From Polytrichum commune (Eukaryota; Streptophyta; Polytrichopsida; Polytrichales; Polytrichaceae): 64,000 nucleotides of DNA. The DNA lies in assembly GCA_950295325.1 (NCBI GenBank), contig OX485804.1, positions 44,380,429 through 44,444,428 of the forward strand, read 5' to 3'. The notes below the pieces were generated by a model. It had not been told where the DNA came from. It made no database searches and was given only the letters and a program-made list of their open reading frames with translations. A program made the translations under genes and the position numbers. Positions 1 through 13,200 of the stretch are shown here, one piece after another (the stretch's first letter is position 1; every line of letters begins with the position of its first letter).

Positions 1-102
1 CTCATTGTCACTCCTGTGCCGTTCTATTGAGGCGCTTTGACCTACGTCGTCTATTAGTATTTAGGGTTTTCTTAGGAGAATCCGTTTTATTTGAGGATCA
101 CC

Positions 103-2959
103 ATGGATGAAGAATTCACACCAATAATCGCTGCTGGCATAGAATTTTCGTCTTCTTCAATTAACTCTTCAAGAGCTTCTGCGGCCCTTTCGTCCTTTAA
201 GGCCGCTGCTCTTCAAAACCGTCCTCCCTCCGTTTCACCAAGAAAACCCCAGTCAACGGCTCCCACAAAGCGACTGGAAAACAATTTATCTTTCCAAGGT
301 GACAGAAAAATTTCTGAAAGACTCTTGTCACCAGGACGTCCACCCATTAGACGTGCTGGTTCCTTGCCTCCCCCTCATCCACACATTTATGCAAATGGCT
401 CCGCATTGCCAAATGGTAATACTTTTTCTCCATGGACAGCGTGTCAAGATGGAGAAGACGTAGGTTCTGGTGGAGCTGATGTCTCAGGTGATTCTGCCTC
501 CGCTCCAAAGCTTGTGCCAGATTACAAATCACTCGCAGGATCTCCCTTTAGGAAGGTGTCCGTGGATGTCAAAAGGCTAAGAAGGCTTGCGGTATGTATT
601 CCTCACTTCTTTTGTGTTCCCTGTATCTATCCTTTTGAAACCCATCAGACCACTTAGCCTAATTGGTTCTACGTGTTTCCTTATTACTTATTACATTTGC
701 GAAAGCTCCTTGCCTTCTGCACACTTCTGTAGTAGACTAATATCTTGACTTGAAGTATGATTGAAAATGTGTTCACTGTATAGAGCTCAACGCATACTTG
801 CCTTTGAGGATTTCTGGTAACAGAATCTGAGTGAGGATGAGGACATCTCTTGGAGTCAACTCTTTACACCAATCTCTTGACTGAGGATAGCAATCTCTCG
901 TGGCAAACTTTTGAAGGCACCTAAAATGGTGCTCTCGAAAGTTTGATAAGGAGTTCGTTTTTATATAACCATCTTCTGGCCAAAGTCGAACCCCTCCTTT
1001 CCTTTCACTCAAATTGGGGATTATGCACTCCTTAATCATTATAAAATGTCAAAAGTGGGCCAAAACACCCTACCATGAGTTTCTGAGAAACTTTGAGGAT
1101 AACACATAGAAATATGGGTGCAAATCTATTTTACCAAGACTTTTTCAAGCTGACTTCAATAAATATCTGATGTGTTCTCAGAGACAGGGTTCCTGGAGGT
1201 CGTTAGTGGAGAGGGTGAAGGCTGCTCAAAAGCGAGGTGCACTCGTCACTCCAGACGAGGAGATGACTTATGGCACATACCACCTATTCGCACTGATGAA
1301 GCTTCAGAATTACCGTGCTGCTGCTGATGAACTTGCAGCTTTTGGCGATCTCGATTCACCTCAATATAGATATGAAAATCACTCTTCGTTGTATCCTGGC
1401 AAATCAGGTTAGTAATCAACAAGCAAACAACTGAATCATCAATTACATGAAGGGTTTTAGCACTCTCCATCTATGGCCAGATTGTAGCATAGCTTGAGAT
1501 CTTGTTGATTTGCAAGCTGTCTGTTTGCCAATACTTTAAGAGACTTTACTTGTGAGCTTTAAAGGTGTTTCTAGTACGCCCTGAATACCCAGGTTGAGGC
1601 ATATAGCAGTAGCTCTGAAGACTGGGTTCATAAACAGAAACCTCAGACTTTGGGAATGACTTGTGGGCAGGGTCCATGGTGCCATTTGCTTTGCGGTGTA
1701 TGCATGCGGAACTTCCTCATCGAACTGGCAAGAGTGCTGTAACTTTAGACCGTCTCTACCTCCTCTTGGCACACTGCAACTCTCAGGTCAGTGTCTCTTC
1801 CTCTGTCTTGCTATGCTGCAGGAGTTTTTGTCTTGGGTTTGTGTCATTGACCTCCCCACGACCATACTAATGCCTATGACTATTTTTTTGGTCCAATGTG
1901 TTTATACTTGTCACGTTTCATTTCTGATTGTAAAGACGTGAAATCTTCAGTAAATAGCTTATGAATGGGGTGGTTGTTTCTGGCCAGATAGACGCTTTGC
2001 AAGCTGCTCTTTGTTTGGAGGCAATGCCATCCATGTCTTTAGAGGATTCGACAAGAAAGAACTTGTCTAACTCCAATTCAAGTAAGGGTATGCATTGCAA
2101 TGAAGTCAATGCCAACAAAGAAGAGTTGGAAGAGGTAGGGAGCAGTGACTGCAAGCAAGTAGAAGTTGAGGACTTTGAAGAATTTGTCGCTAGTGCGGAA
2201 AGTGTACCGAGGATGCTGCTTTTGAAATGGCAGCAGCGCAAAGAAGTGGTGTGCTTCTCGTTGGTGGGTCATCACGTGAATCAGCAGCAATTCATAGCAG
2301 CCCTTCAGTTGTTAAATAGGTTTCTGACCATGTCTCCTTCAGATCCTTACTTGTTAACAAAAGTGGCTCTTGTACAGCTTCAGATGGGTGATGTTCGTGG
2401 AGCACAGAAAACCTTCTCTGATGTTGAGGCATTAGCATTGCCAACCTCTGACCTGAGCATATTGAACCTGGTTGCTCGCAATCGAGGACTCTTGTATGTC
2501 GCGTCGGGGGACCTGTCAAAGGCCATTAAGGAATTCGATGATGTTCTGGCTAGAAACCCTGAGGACATTGTGTCTGCTAACAACAAGGTGGGTAGATATG
2601 ACACATTTCCTGTCCATGTTGTCAGCCTTTCCGGATATTTCTGTTACTGTTTTTGCATGGTTTTTATCTCAGCCGCTTTTTGAATCCACCATGTCAGTGA
2701 TGTAACAATTGAAGGTGTTGCAATGGCACAACAGGCATTATGCTTACTGTATTCCCAGCAGCTGTTTGATGCAACACAAATCTTAGAGAATTCCATGTAT
2801 AAAGGCCCGCAATCCATGCTGAATGAGGCCGTCGTCCTCAATGTTTGCAGCATGTACGAGTTGCTGTCTGTCAACAGTGGAGCTGCTAAAAAGAACTTGC
2901 GGACTTGGCTCACATCTCATGGTCCCGACGACTTTAAAACTGCTCCTCTCCGCTTGTAG
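103..2959 (+). CDS. TRAPPC12: TRAPP complex subunit 12 homologue (TPR protein)
   Basis: This five-exon gene is joined as 103-591, 1182-1407, 1671-1786, 1988-2587 and 2735-2959. All junctions are GT/AG, the phases agree, and the total is 1656 nt (551 residues plus TAG). The start is the ATG at 103 in a CCATGG context; the frame is open slightly further upstream but has no other ATG. The N-terminal ~160 residues are Ser/Pro-rich and low-complexity. The middle and C-terminal parts are helical TPR-like repeats, for example the stretch around 2280-2590 and the terminal block with a CSMYELLSVNSG segment. This matches plant homologues of TRAPPC12/TTC15, a tethering factor of the TRAPP complex in ER-Golgi traffic. 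The family assignment is from remembered similarity, especially in the last two exons; the function is inferred from the family. The gene looks intact. Confidence 0.85.
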
Positions 2960-5299
2960 AATGGAAGTATACAAATTGGAATCAACTCAACTTTCATGGG
3001 GTAACTCAAAATTACCCTTCCATATTATAAACACATTTGTCCTCTCAAAAGTGTCCCCTGGCAAAGTTATACGTCTTGTACAGTTGTAGTTTGATGTACT
3101 CTAACTGAGATGTTTTGACGCACCATCTGAAAGAGATGGGGTTCCCAATGTGACATGGGGAATTTGTTCAATGGGGCACTGAAATTGGAGACAGAAACAA
3201 TCTCCTATGTGAACCACGGAGGGGAAGTGCCATTTGCAAGTGAACTTGAATGGGACATGTGGATAGTTGCCCATAGCAAGAGGTGAAATTATTCCCAAGT
3301 AGGTTAGTCATCACAACACAAAGATGCTTGAGAAATTGAAGTTGTTGGTTGTGCGCACACATGTAAGAGAGCATCAATCTTCTTGAAGTTGACTTCTCCT
3401 TTCCACTTATGAAAATCACAATTTTGTACTTGAGCCATGTGGCGTAGGAATATGTACTTCATATTTGTTTTGAGGGGAGGCTCTAACATGGGTAGGGCCA
3501 TGGATTTGCCAATTTTGCACTTTAATGCACAATGCCAAATTGTCACAAGCAAGTTTGGCATGCCACTTGTGGTTTTGCTTTCTCACAATTGGATGGAGAT
3601 TGGACTACATGATCAAAATGTGTTAACCATTCTAGGCTCAATAGTCAATATATATATATATATATATTCTGGGGGGGTGATCTATATGATTATTTAATGA
3701 TCTCAAGGGTATTCATTTTAATAATGGTTTAGGTGTTCATATGATTTCCAAAATTTATGAGAAACATAGCTATAGGCACGATGTGGATTTGTCAACTATC
3801 TCACACTAATTGTGTGTTTCGTGTCCTACGAGAAGTGGGTCTAGAGCTAAAAATGTCCATTCAAGGCATGCTCACCTTAAAGTAGGTGTGCCTAAAATTA
3901 ACATAACAATAATTTGGACACATATATATGAGTGTTATGTGCTTAAATGTGAATCTACAAACACACAACAAAAAGACTCGTATGTAAAGAGCTTGGACTA
4001 TGTGCTCAAAATTTGCTAACCATTCTGGGCTCAAAATTGTAGTTTCCTAGTAGCTTGGGCATGTGTTTGCCTAATAATTAATTAAAGTGCCCAAAACAAT
4101 CGGGCAACTTGGAAAATAATATATAGCAAAATCAACTAGTTTCGAACACAATTAAAAGAAGTTAGGCATTCATCCAAGTGTTCCTCACTTCTAGATGGCT
4201 ATTTCTCACTTCATCTAAGCATCCGATTTACCTTAAACCCTTAACTTCAGCTTTGAAGTTCCCATTAGTTGCCCTAAACTATTGTGTGTCATGGTGGTGG
4301 CCATCGGGTTCATTGGCATTACGAACGGACACTTTATTCACGCCGGCCCCTTGTAGACCGGAGTTTCTCTCTCTCTCTGTGTCATGATTTGTTATGTGTG
4401 AGAGATATGTTGCATTTGTGAAAGATTGTGGGTTAGAGTGCTAGAATGGTTAATAAATTCATTATAGCACATATGAGTTGAGCTTTTGTGATTTGGGCAT
4501 TATTATTCTTATTTAATTTTTTAAGGCAAACCAAGTCAGTCATTTCCTAGAAATTTAGGCACCCCTCTATTTATATATTTATATATATATATATATATTT
4601 TGCCCTAAGTGTTAGGAAACTATGGCAATTAACATAATTGGAGGCAACTTAGTATAACCCTTTAACAAGTATGAGGATCTTCACTTCGATAACGAGTTAG
4701 ATATTTGTACGAGTTTCATAAATCATGCGGCAAATGACTATGGGCATGATTTGGATTTGCAAATCATCTCACAATAATTGCATGTTCCATATTCTATGTG
4801 AAGCAGGCTAGTCCAAAAAAACAACAATATAAAACCCATCTACCTTAGTGACGGGAGGGAGGAAAATGATTGATCCAAATAAGGAGGATAAACAAGCAGT
4901 TGACTGCAAGAGTGCTATGCCTTATTATTATCTTGCACACGTGGCTAATTCTGATCGGCTGTGCGACCAAGGTCAAACTTTGGCTCGCTTTAGAGACTGC
5001 TTTAGATCCACATTTCAATTCCACGTAAAGAGTGAGTTAATAACACCATAAAATCACTACACATATGTTGCTGATTCTGTTTGGTTGCCAAACTTTGGCC
5101 CATTTCAGAGACCACCCCTAGGCCTCTTCCCTCATAACATAGCCTATAAATAAGTGGTAGGAACATGCCACCGAATTTTTGTGGTCTGCCCGTGAAAGTT
5201 TTTCTCTAGTGCCCGTCCCGGAGCACATGAGCCTCCGGACTAGAAGGCGGGGGGAGTGAGGAGTCTCCGGGGTCATTAGGGTTTCAACCCGCCATCGCC
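2960..5299. other. Intergenic, repeat-rich, no gene seen
   Basis: I see no conserved coding sequence here. It holds (TA)n tracts near 3650 and 4575, a short CT run near 4365, and at about 3290-3440 an inverted copy of an interspersed repeat that recurs in the MED28 intron (about 6090-6920). The promoter and 5' UTR of the next gene must lie near the right end, where GC content rises, but no core element is distinctive. Confidence 0.6.
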
Positions 5300-7911
5300 A
5301 TGGCCATGGCGACCCCGGGGGCCTTGGATTTGCAGAGCCTCGTGGCCTCCCTGGATGCAGCTCTCCTTCCCTGCCTTCCAGCTCGCGAGCTTCAAGCTGC
5401 TGACCGCTCCACTCACCCCTCGCACCAAGGTACAATCAAACTGCTCCCAACATCCTTTTACATTCTTGGGAATTTGTCTCTCTGTCTCTGTCTCTGTCTG
5501 TCTGCGATGCATTTATGTATTTATGTGTATGTGTGCATGTATGTATGTGTCCGTAAGTCTCAGCTTCTTACGTGTGTTCAGAGTGCATCAAGTAATCACT
5601 TCTTTTGGTGTCGTTACCGCACCATCATGTGGTATTCTGATTCCTGACATATGGTTTTGTTTGACAAACTTCTCCAAACATGATTTATGTTATTGGAAAT
5701 TTTTTGTTTGGGAAGTAGGGTATGTCTATGTATGTGTCTGGCAGTCATCTACTACATGTGTGTTCAGAGTGCATGTCATCACTTCTTTTGCTGCCCCGTT
5801 ACCGGACCATCATGTGGTGTTCTGGTTCCTGACATGTTTGTTTGACAAACTGCTCCGAACATCAGTTTTATTAATGGAATTTGTCTGTTTTGTAAGTCAT
5901 CTACTTATGTGTGTTTAGGGTGCATGTCATGCCTTCTTTTTGGGCCGCGCTACTGTTTCATCATATGGTGTTCTGAGTCCTGTCCCATGTTTGTTTGTTG
6001 ATTCGTTAGCAATAGTACTGTCTTCATGCCAAAAGGGTGTACCAGAAGGAACTAAAACATGGAATCCATGTCCTGACAAAAGTGAAGTATTTCCTGGAGA
6101 CATGGCTCAAGTGCAAACTTGTGATGATTGCACTAGTGTGAAGTAGATTAAGTCCTCTTGAAGAAGGTTGATGTTCTCTTATATGCGTGTGGACACTCCT
6201 TCCTACCAGCAACTATCCACATGGAATTTGTGTGGATGCGAAGTATGTATGTGTATGTAAGTCAGCTACTTTTGTGTGTTCAGAGTGCATATCGCTTCTT
6301 CGTGGACTTCTGATTCCTGATTTATGTCCCCTGCCCTATTGAAACTTGATTCATTAGCACTAGTACCCCTCTCCCATGCCAAAAAGATGCAGCAGAAGGA
6401 ACTAAAACAAGGAATCCATGTCCTGACAATAGTGAAGCATTCCACACTCGTGATTATTGCACTAGTGCAAAGGAGGTTGATGCGCTCTTATATTTGTGCA
6501 CTCAACGCCCTTTCTCAAGCATCTAAGTGTTGTGACTAAACCTACTTTGAGGTCATTTTCCGTACTTGCTATGGGCATCTATCCATATGTCGGTTCAAGT
6601 CCACCGGCAAGTGGCACAACCTCCTCATGGTGATTCACATGGTTAAATGAATAAAAAAATATAGGAGATTAAGTCCATCACAAAGATTGATGCTCTCTTA
6701 GATATGTGCACACAACAGACTTTGATTTCTAAAGCATTTAAGTGATGCATTGACTAACCTACTTAGTGGCCACCTTTCATTTCTCAAGTATGTAAGTGTT
6801 GCAGTAACTAACCTCTTTAGGAGTCATATCCTATTGTCATTACCTACAACTATCCACATGTTGGTTAAGTTAACCATAACAAGTGGCGCTTCCTCCCTAC
6901 TGGTAATTACATGGTTAAATGAACCAATAGGCGATTGTCTACCACTTCTAGTGGCCCCATTTTGTGCAACCCCATCTTACATTAGGATACTCTATGACAT
7001 TCTCAACTGGTTCAAAAAACAAGTGAGTGGAGCTTGTGAAGGTGTGAGCAACTGTTGTGCCAATGTTGGTTGACGATTTTGGAAGGATAGGGAATTGGTT
7101 CCTGGCTTCACTGAGTGATTGGGGTTAATGGAACATTTTGTTCAGTTGACGTGGAAAGGCATGCGGGTGAGTTCATGGATGCTGCTAAAACCTTGCAGTT
7201 GTATTTTATTCGAGCACAGCACCAGCATCAACCAAGCAGAGAAGATGCTCTTAGAAAGGTACGTGTTCTGGGAGAATTCGCTTATGTGTATGTATTAGAA
7301 CTGGTTGGTGGTGGTGACAGTATTAGGAGGCAACTGCTTTGCATTTGCCTCATGTCCTTGTCATTCATTGTTGACCATGTCTTATGTTGTCCTGGTTGGC
7401 TATCTTTCATGTTTAGTTCTTTATGGTTTTTAATTGAATTTGGTACCATTGGTTTACCTCAAATTCTTTGAACATCATTGCTTTCTCTGTGATTCGTTTT
7501 CTATTTCATTCTAATTTTGTTTGCTTCGAATTGAGTATGTAAGCCTTAAAACTCTGAGCTAACTACCTCTCTTTGATTTTTATCTTATGGATACTGGTTA
7601 TGTCTGTCTATAAGTGTTGTTTGAACATCAATACTTATAAAAAGATTTACCGTTCTCATCTTAACACATGTTTTTTTGATGTCCGTTCGTAACCACAAGC
7701 CATTTACCACTCAAATATAGGTGTCTGATTAAGAAGAGCGACCATGTAAAACTCACATACCTTAAATGATGTGCAGGAAATCATTGAATTGGAGGCTGAG
7801 TCCCATGCAATAGATGCCCTCCTGGACAAGCAACGGAAAACCTTGCTGAATTGGCAAAGTCTACTCCAAGCCCAAAAGGATGTGCACATTGCAGAGCTGG
7901 AGCAAGTATAG
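5300..7911 (+). CDS. MED28: Probable Mediator subunit 28
   Basis: Three exons, 5300-5429, 7146-7258 and 7777-7911, join with consistent phases (1, then 0) into 378 nt, 125 residues plus TAG. The first intron is unusually long (1.7 kb) and full of repeats. The protein begins MAMATPGALDLQ, continues with a conserved ARELQAADRS segment, then DVERHAGEFMDAAKTLQLYF, and ends in a charged helix likely to form a coiled coil. This order and size resemble plant MED28, a small head-module subunit of the Mediator complex that links transcription factors with RNA polymerase II. I assign it from remembered plant MED28 sequences and from the resemblance of the C-terminal helix to animal MED28. A second ATG two codons downstream (5306) could also serve as the start. 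A different small coiled-coil protein is the main alternative. Confidence 0.62.
5560..6310 (+). repeat. Degenerate tandem repeat in MED28 intron 1
   Basis: About four diverged copies of a roughly 150-200 bp unit follow one another. Each begins near a TGTGTGTTCAGAGTGCAT motif (around 5570, 5757, 5907 and 6272) and most run into a block ending near CTGATTCCTGACAT. The unit lies wholly inside the long first intron. Simple TCTG and TATG tracts precede it (5467-5550). Confidence 0.6.
6090..6920 (+). repeat. Interspersed repeat cluster (three partial copies)
   Basis: Three related segments (about 6090-6260, 6430-6620 and 6660-6920) share a GATGCTCTCTTA motif, a block near TGTGCACACAAC, and ACTAACCTACTT downstream. 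A fourth copy lies in inverted orientation at about 3290-3440. They look like decayed copies of one non-coding mobile repeat. No termini or target duplications could be fixed by eye. Confidence 0.5.
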
Positions 7912-9714
7912 CCGGCCCCTTGTTTCATCTGCAGGCAAAAAAAAAACGGATTGTATGAGAAGGAAGATCCAGTGGTCAATTTCTCTGTTTTTTGTGCAAT
8001 CTCATCTTGCCCTTGTAGATGTATCACGTTCGAGCTGATTTTGCTTCCAAAAGATTTAAGCCTCCCAGGCTTATTAAAATGCCAAAGGGAAGTTTTGGCT
8101 AAATACGCCGGTACGCCAAAGTTTTGCCGGTGGTGCCCCTACTTTGCAAATAGTGTTTTGCAGGAGCTCTTCCAGGTGAAACTGTAAGCAATGCCATGGC
8201 GCGGTTTGGCAGTCATCCCCGTAACCTGAGCTATTGTACAGTTCACCAAGGTGCTTTCCAGATTCTCAACTTCTGTGCTGGTTGTATAAATTTGGTCATC
8301 CATTAGTCCCTTTTTTTTTTGGAAGGTTGAAACAGACTATCTATATACATTGGCAGCCATAGATAAAGACATAATACAGTGTTTATTGGGAATGGTTATC
8401 TACCTGTCAGCCACATTTTGGAATGTTTTTGGGATAAATATGCTTTGAAACCCTGTGGTAATAAGAATGTCACTGTAGGTTGGTTGGGTAGTAGTTTTGT
8501 CAGCAACTTGACTCGTTGGTTTTGATTTATGTGTTGCAAACATCTGATTTGCAGGAAGAATAGACGGTAAAGTGATTGTTGACTCAATCAAGAGATAAAA
8601 AAAATTGTACTTTCTCGCATTGTGCTCTTGCTTTTGGGAACATGCATGTCCTGCAATTCTAGCGTGCTGTTGCTCTTGTATTGGAAAGTGGTCACACCCG
8701 CTAATTGCCAATATGATTGCATTTTTCAACATATGTACCTTAAGTGAAAAAATGTCTACATTATGACATTGAGTAGCACATTGGGATACAATATATGATA
8801 GTCCTGTGTTTTAGTTTGCAAGAGGAAGATATTTTTGACAGTAATAATGATAAATGTCATATGTCTACACTTTAGTAAACTTGTAGACGTGTGTAACATA
8901 GGCATGCACCTCATAACACTATTGAACATACCCATGCCAAAATATAGTGCATTTGAATGTCAAGTGCCATGAATTGACGCTTATGGTAAAGGTGTTAATC
9001 ATCAATGTAACCTAGCATGTGTCTCAAAATAGGGTACGTAACAATACTATGCATGTGACACTAAACACTCTAACCAGTGTAGTGACTGGTAAATGTTGTG
9101 GGCTAAATTTTATGTAAGAAAATCAACACTGAAAACTTTGGACGGCTATGATGTAGTTCATAATATTTCTATTGGATGGAAAGTAAGGTAGATGCGGATA
9201 AAGTGGACATCTCTAACTTTGTGTAATCATCTAGCTTATTGATTTGAGTATTAGAAGCTTGAGCAAGTTAGCAATTATGAATTATGATCAAAGAATTTGA
9301 AATTGTTGGAATCAAAGGTAAGGAAGGTGTTGATCAATGCTCTAAAATGAAAGAATTTTTGCTTCCAAATGAGGTGTTATAAGGGGACATTACTTCACCA
9401 TTCAATGTTGTGTAAGTGGATGACATCATTAGCGGCTTCTACATGGATCATTTGCCTATGAATACCAATTTTAATGCCAATATTGGTTGTGTCAAGTCTC
9501 TAAAGTGGTCATGGGTTATGTTAAATTAGCTTTTCATTATAAAATACTCATAATACAAGTTTGTTGGTACCTCACAACCACATGCCTCCTAGTTTGTCCA
9601 CCTTGCCCACATAAATCAAAAGTATCATAGCTCAATAGAAAGTAATCCTACTTGTGAAATATGGTGGGTGTGGTTTGATTTTTGTAAACGTAACTTACCA
9701 AAACAAGTTCCAAT
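7912..9714. other. Intergenic, no gene seen
   Basis: This AT-rich stretch has no recognisable coding exon. A dispersed repeat at about 8860-8960 matches 34590-34715 in the same orientation (shared words include AACTTGTAGAC and GTGCACCTCAT or GCATGCACCTCAT). The MED28 3' UTR should lie at the left end. Confidence 0.5.
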
Positions 9715-10232
9715 TCAAACCTGTCCTACTTGGACGGTTTTGGATCTCAATTTCAAAAACACATGGCATTCTCCAACAAGAGATTTTGATCAATTGTCAA
9801 CAATCATTTCACCTAATCTTTCCTTGTTGCAAGCTATTTTGAAAAGAGAGAATTTCTATGCATTTATGGTATGTGGAGAGGTTGATGCAAAAAACTCCTT
9901 AAGTACAAGGTTTCACACTTTTAATGCATAATGGTGTATCCTGTGGGACATCTAACAAATACGGTCTACGCTCAAGCAAATGCCAGTCTCCACTTGGCAC
10001 ATGTGGAAGTGGACCTTGCGGATCAACATGCAGGTCCAATGAAGAGGTGTGAGGTCATCTCTCCTCATCCATGTCTATTAGTCAATGATTATGGGTCAAA
10101 ATTCCCTCAACAAAAACACCACTTTTGCTAAGTAATATACGATGTTCATATCACATTATGCTCAGCTCCTCCACCATCTGACAAGGGAGTTGTTTTCTGG
10201 AGTTTCGATTTTCAGTACAACCAAAGAGAAGC

Positions 10233-13200
10233 TCAAGAACTAAACTGTTGAGCCAAATCTCTGCCAGCTTGGATTTGCCTTGCAGTAGCATATGTTGATT
10301 CATGCGCTTCCTCAAAATGAGGGTTAGTGGAATTTGCCACCGCAACCATCCAGGTCTTGATTTTCTCCCTGGACCCCAGCAAATGTTTCTGTAACTCAGG
10401 ATCTAAAAACTGCAAATTACACACATCCACAGTGCATTAAAATAAACGCTTACTAAAAATTAAAAAAAACACTTGAACAGATTGTCTCACGATATCGATG
10501 CCAAGACATTAGGATCACTGTGCTCACTAGAATGGAGGTGCCCATAACCGATACTAATTTAGAGAATTATAAGACGATGCAAACTTTTCTCGTGTAGGAA
10601 GATATAAATCAAGAGGACTCCAAATTATTGCTATGTGTCAAATCCACATTGGCCAAGATGGAAATTAGCTCTTGGCCATCAAAGTGTTGAATCAGACAGC
10701 ACTCTGGTATGTGGAGTTGGTATCTTACCAGGAGCTGCTTTAGCTGGCACACCAAAACTATATCAGCCAAAGACACCTCCTCTCCATTTTCCAGAAACTT
10801 TCCAGGGCCACGTAATAATACAGTCTCCACCAAATCCAAGGAATCCTTCAGATTTTTTTCATACTTTGCTTCCAGCTTTTCATCTGACTCTAACTGCAAC
10901 ATTTTTGCAACCTCCGGAATCTTGGCAAACACTCGGAGTTCCAGAAGGTTACCTGAAATTCATTTCCAGCAGCCACCATTCCTTAGTTTTATGGTGTTCG
11001 TAATAGAGTAGAATAGAATACACTTCCAGATCAAACATCTACACTCGATTGAAATAGATGAAACCAAAATAGAATGATCAATCTGAGGATTCAGTTTGAA
11101 CTTTGACGTTGTTAGGGATCGGATGAGGTTTGTGCAATACATACCCCAATTCGAAGTAATGTTCAATGGAATCCAATCCAAAACACTGTCGATAACTGCC
11201 CGCCTCTTTGGATCTTGTGGGTACCTGAATTGTTGAGTCATCTCGTCAACAACAGTCTTACGGTACGCGGCCCAGTTGTGTGCACTTCCAACTCCAAAAA
11301 ATAATTTCTAGCTCTTGGATTGGCTTGGTAAATTGTGTCATCTAGTTAGCGGTTGTAGAATTAAAATCGCACAGATTGTCATGCCAAGTTTCATAGTCGG
11401 AGTAGAAATGCAAAAGGTATAACAGTCCAAAGTGAAGACTGTGTTTCTATTTAAATGATCAAATAGGCGCTCGCAACTTTTGGTAACTAATGAACCAACA
11501 ACGGTGTCTATATTGTGTAATCTCGTAGTCCAATTTCATTGTCATTTTAATAAATTTTCTTACCTATAAGCCATATAACACTCAAATATAGGCATCCATG
11601 AAGAAGAGTCACCAAATAAGGCCCATTATAGGACATTGAAATCAAGTGCTTCCTGAATTTAGTGTTTCGAAGGTGTTTCTTTGCTCACCAATGGTCCGGT
11701 ACATTCCGTGTTGTCGCCAAGTACCGCATAATAGTAACACTGCACCAAATATACCCATCATCAGTCAACTTTCATATTAATTAAACCTCAAGATACTGTT
11801 TCAGAACATTTGTTTGAAGTCCTTGGCAGACTCGGGCCCCTTTCCATGTAAGAAATTAAGAGCTTGAAGAAAGGATCCTTCTCACTGACGTAAAAGGAGG
11901 CTCTAACTCACACTTGGTCACCCCAGTCCAATTTACATTTGAGCTATCAATTTGAGAGCTTGAACTCTCAACCGCGCTTACAACGCTTACATGGCGCGTT
12001 CATGGATCCCACACGGAATAACTATGACGAGCTGCAGTCATTTTCAAATGCTCTCCGCCAAATTTCTAAGGTACCTCATGGAGGTCACCTAAGATTGTCA
12101 AGCTCTCATTCGAGCTCTCCTTTTTGTCCGCCACACCAGTACGCTAATTTCAAACATTCTTCAGCTTGTTATGGAACTCTGCTTTGTTTAGTGCCATTTT
12201 CATTCCTCCCTTGATAGCTATCTCACTTTGGACATGGCCACTTTATCCTTGCTCAATCATTAACAGCTTTCAAGAGGATTGGTGAACCTCTTCACAGTTG
12301 AATTAAAGCTTTCCAACTCCAAATATCGAACTCCCAGAAATTGTAAGTTCAGGCTCTCAACTCCATTAAAAAGTTTGAAGGATTCATCACGCACCTCTCA
12401 CGAAGCTTGAATCCGTCGTCATCAATGCAGGGGATTCTTTGCATAGGGTTGATTTCTGTCATCACCAACATCTTTGTGTTATACTATCAACAATTAAAAG
12501 TACCTAAACTGGAACTGAAACCAAAACCATATGTGGCTATGTCGGATTCTGAACCTGAAGTAACCAAATGTGAAGCCACGTTGTACATATGCAAGTTTCA
12601 ATTCTACTCACTAACTTGCAAACTTCGCCTTATATTGCTATCAAGATTGAAAAGTACCAAAACAGCCACATGTGGCGGCTATGTTGGATTCTGAACCCAA
12701 AAGACCGAATTTGAAGTGCTAAACTCCTCAAACGTATCTATGCAAGCTGTGGTTCCACTCACTCACTTGCAAACTCAGGCATTCTCTTCTCCCGTTTCAC
12801 GCAGTCAATGTGGATATACTCATGCTCAATGCCATTTACCCTGCACTCCCAATCAAATAGCCCTCATACTCCAACTCATAAATGTCCAGCAAAAAAATTA
12901 ATTTCTCCCCCTTCGAGAGGGTTTCTGCCAATGTTGGATCTGGTACAAAGGTGAATGCATGGTATCAATAATCAACATCAATATCAGTATCAAATAAGCT
13001 ACCTGTGCGTATTAAAATAGTATTACCAGTCAAATATTGATATTTGGTGGTATATCACAGTGAGAGAATCTTTGTATACCCAATTAATTATTTGGGTGAC
13101 TACCATTCTAAACCATATTTTTACTAGGGCGATTTTGTTTAGGTATGAATAGTATAGCATATAGATCCTAATAGTATTGAAAATAAAAATACCGTCAAAT

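Noticed and set aside
4178-4387. Possible small gene in the first intergenic region
   Set aside because: A 69-codon frame with no recognisable domain, next to simple repeats and without splice or start support.
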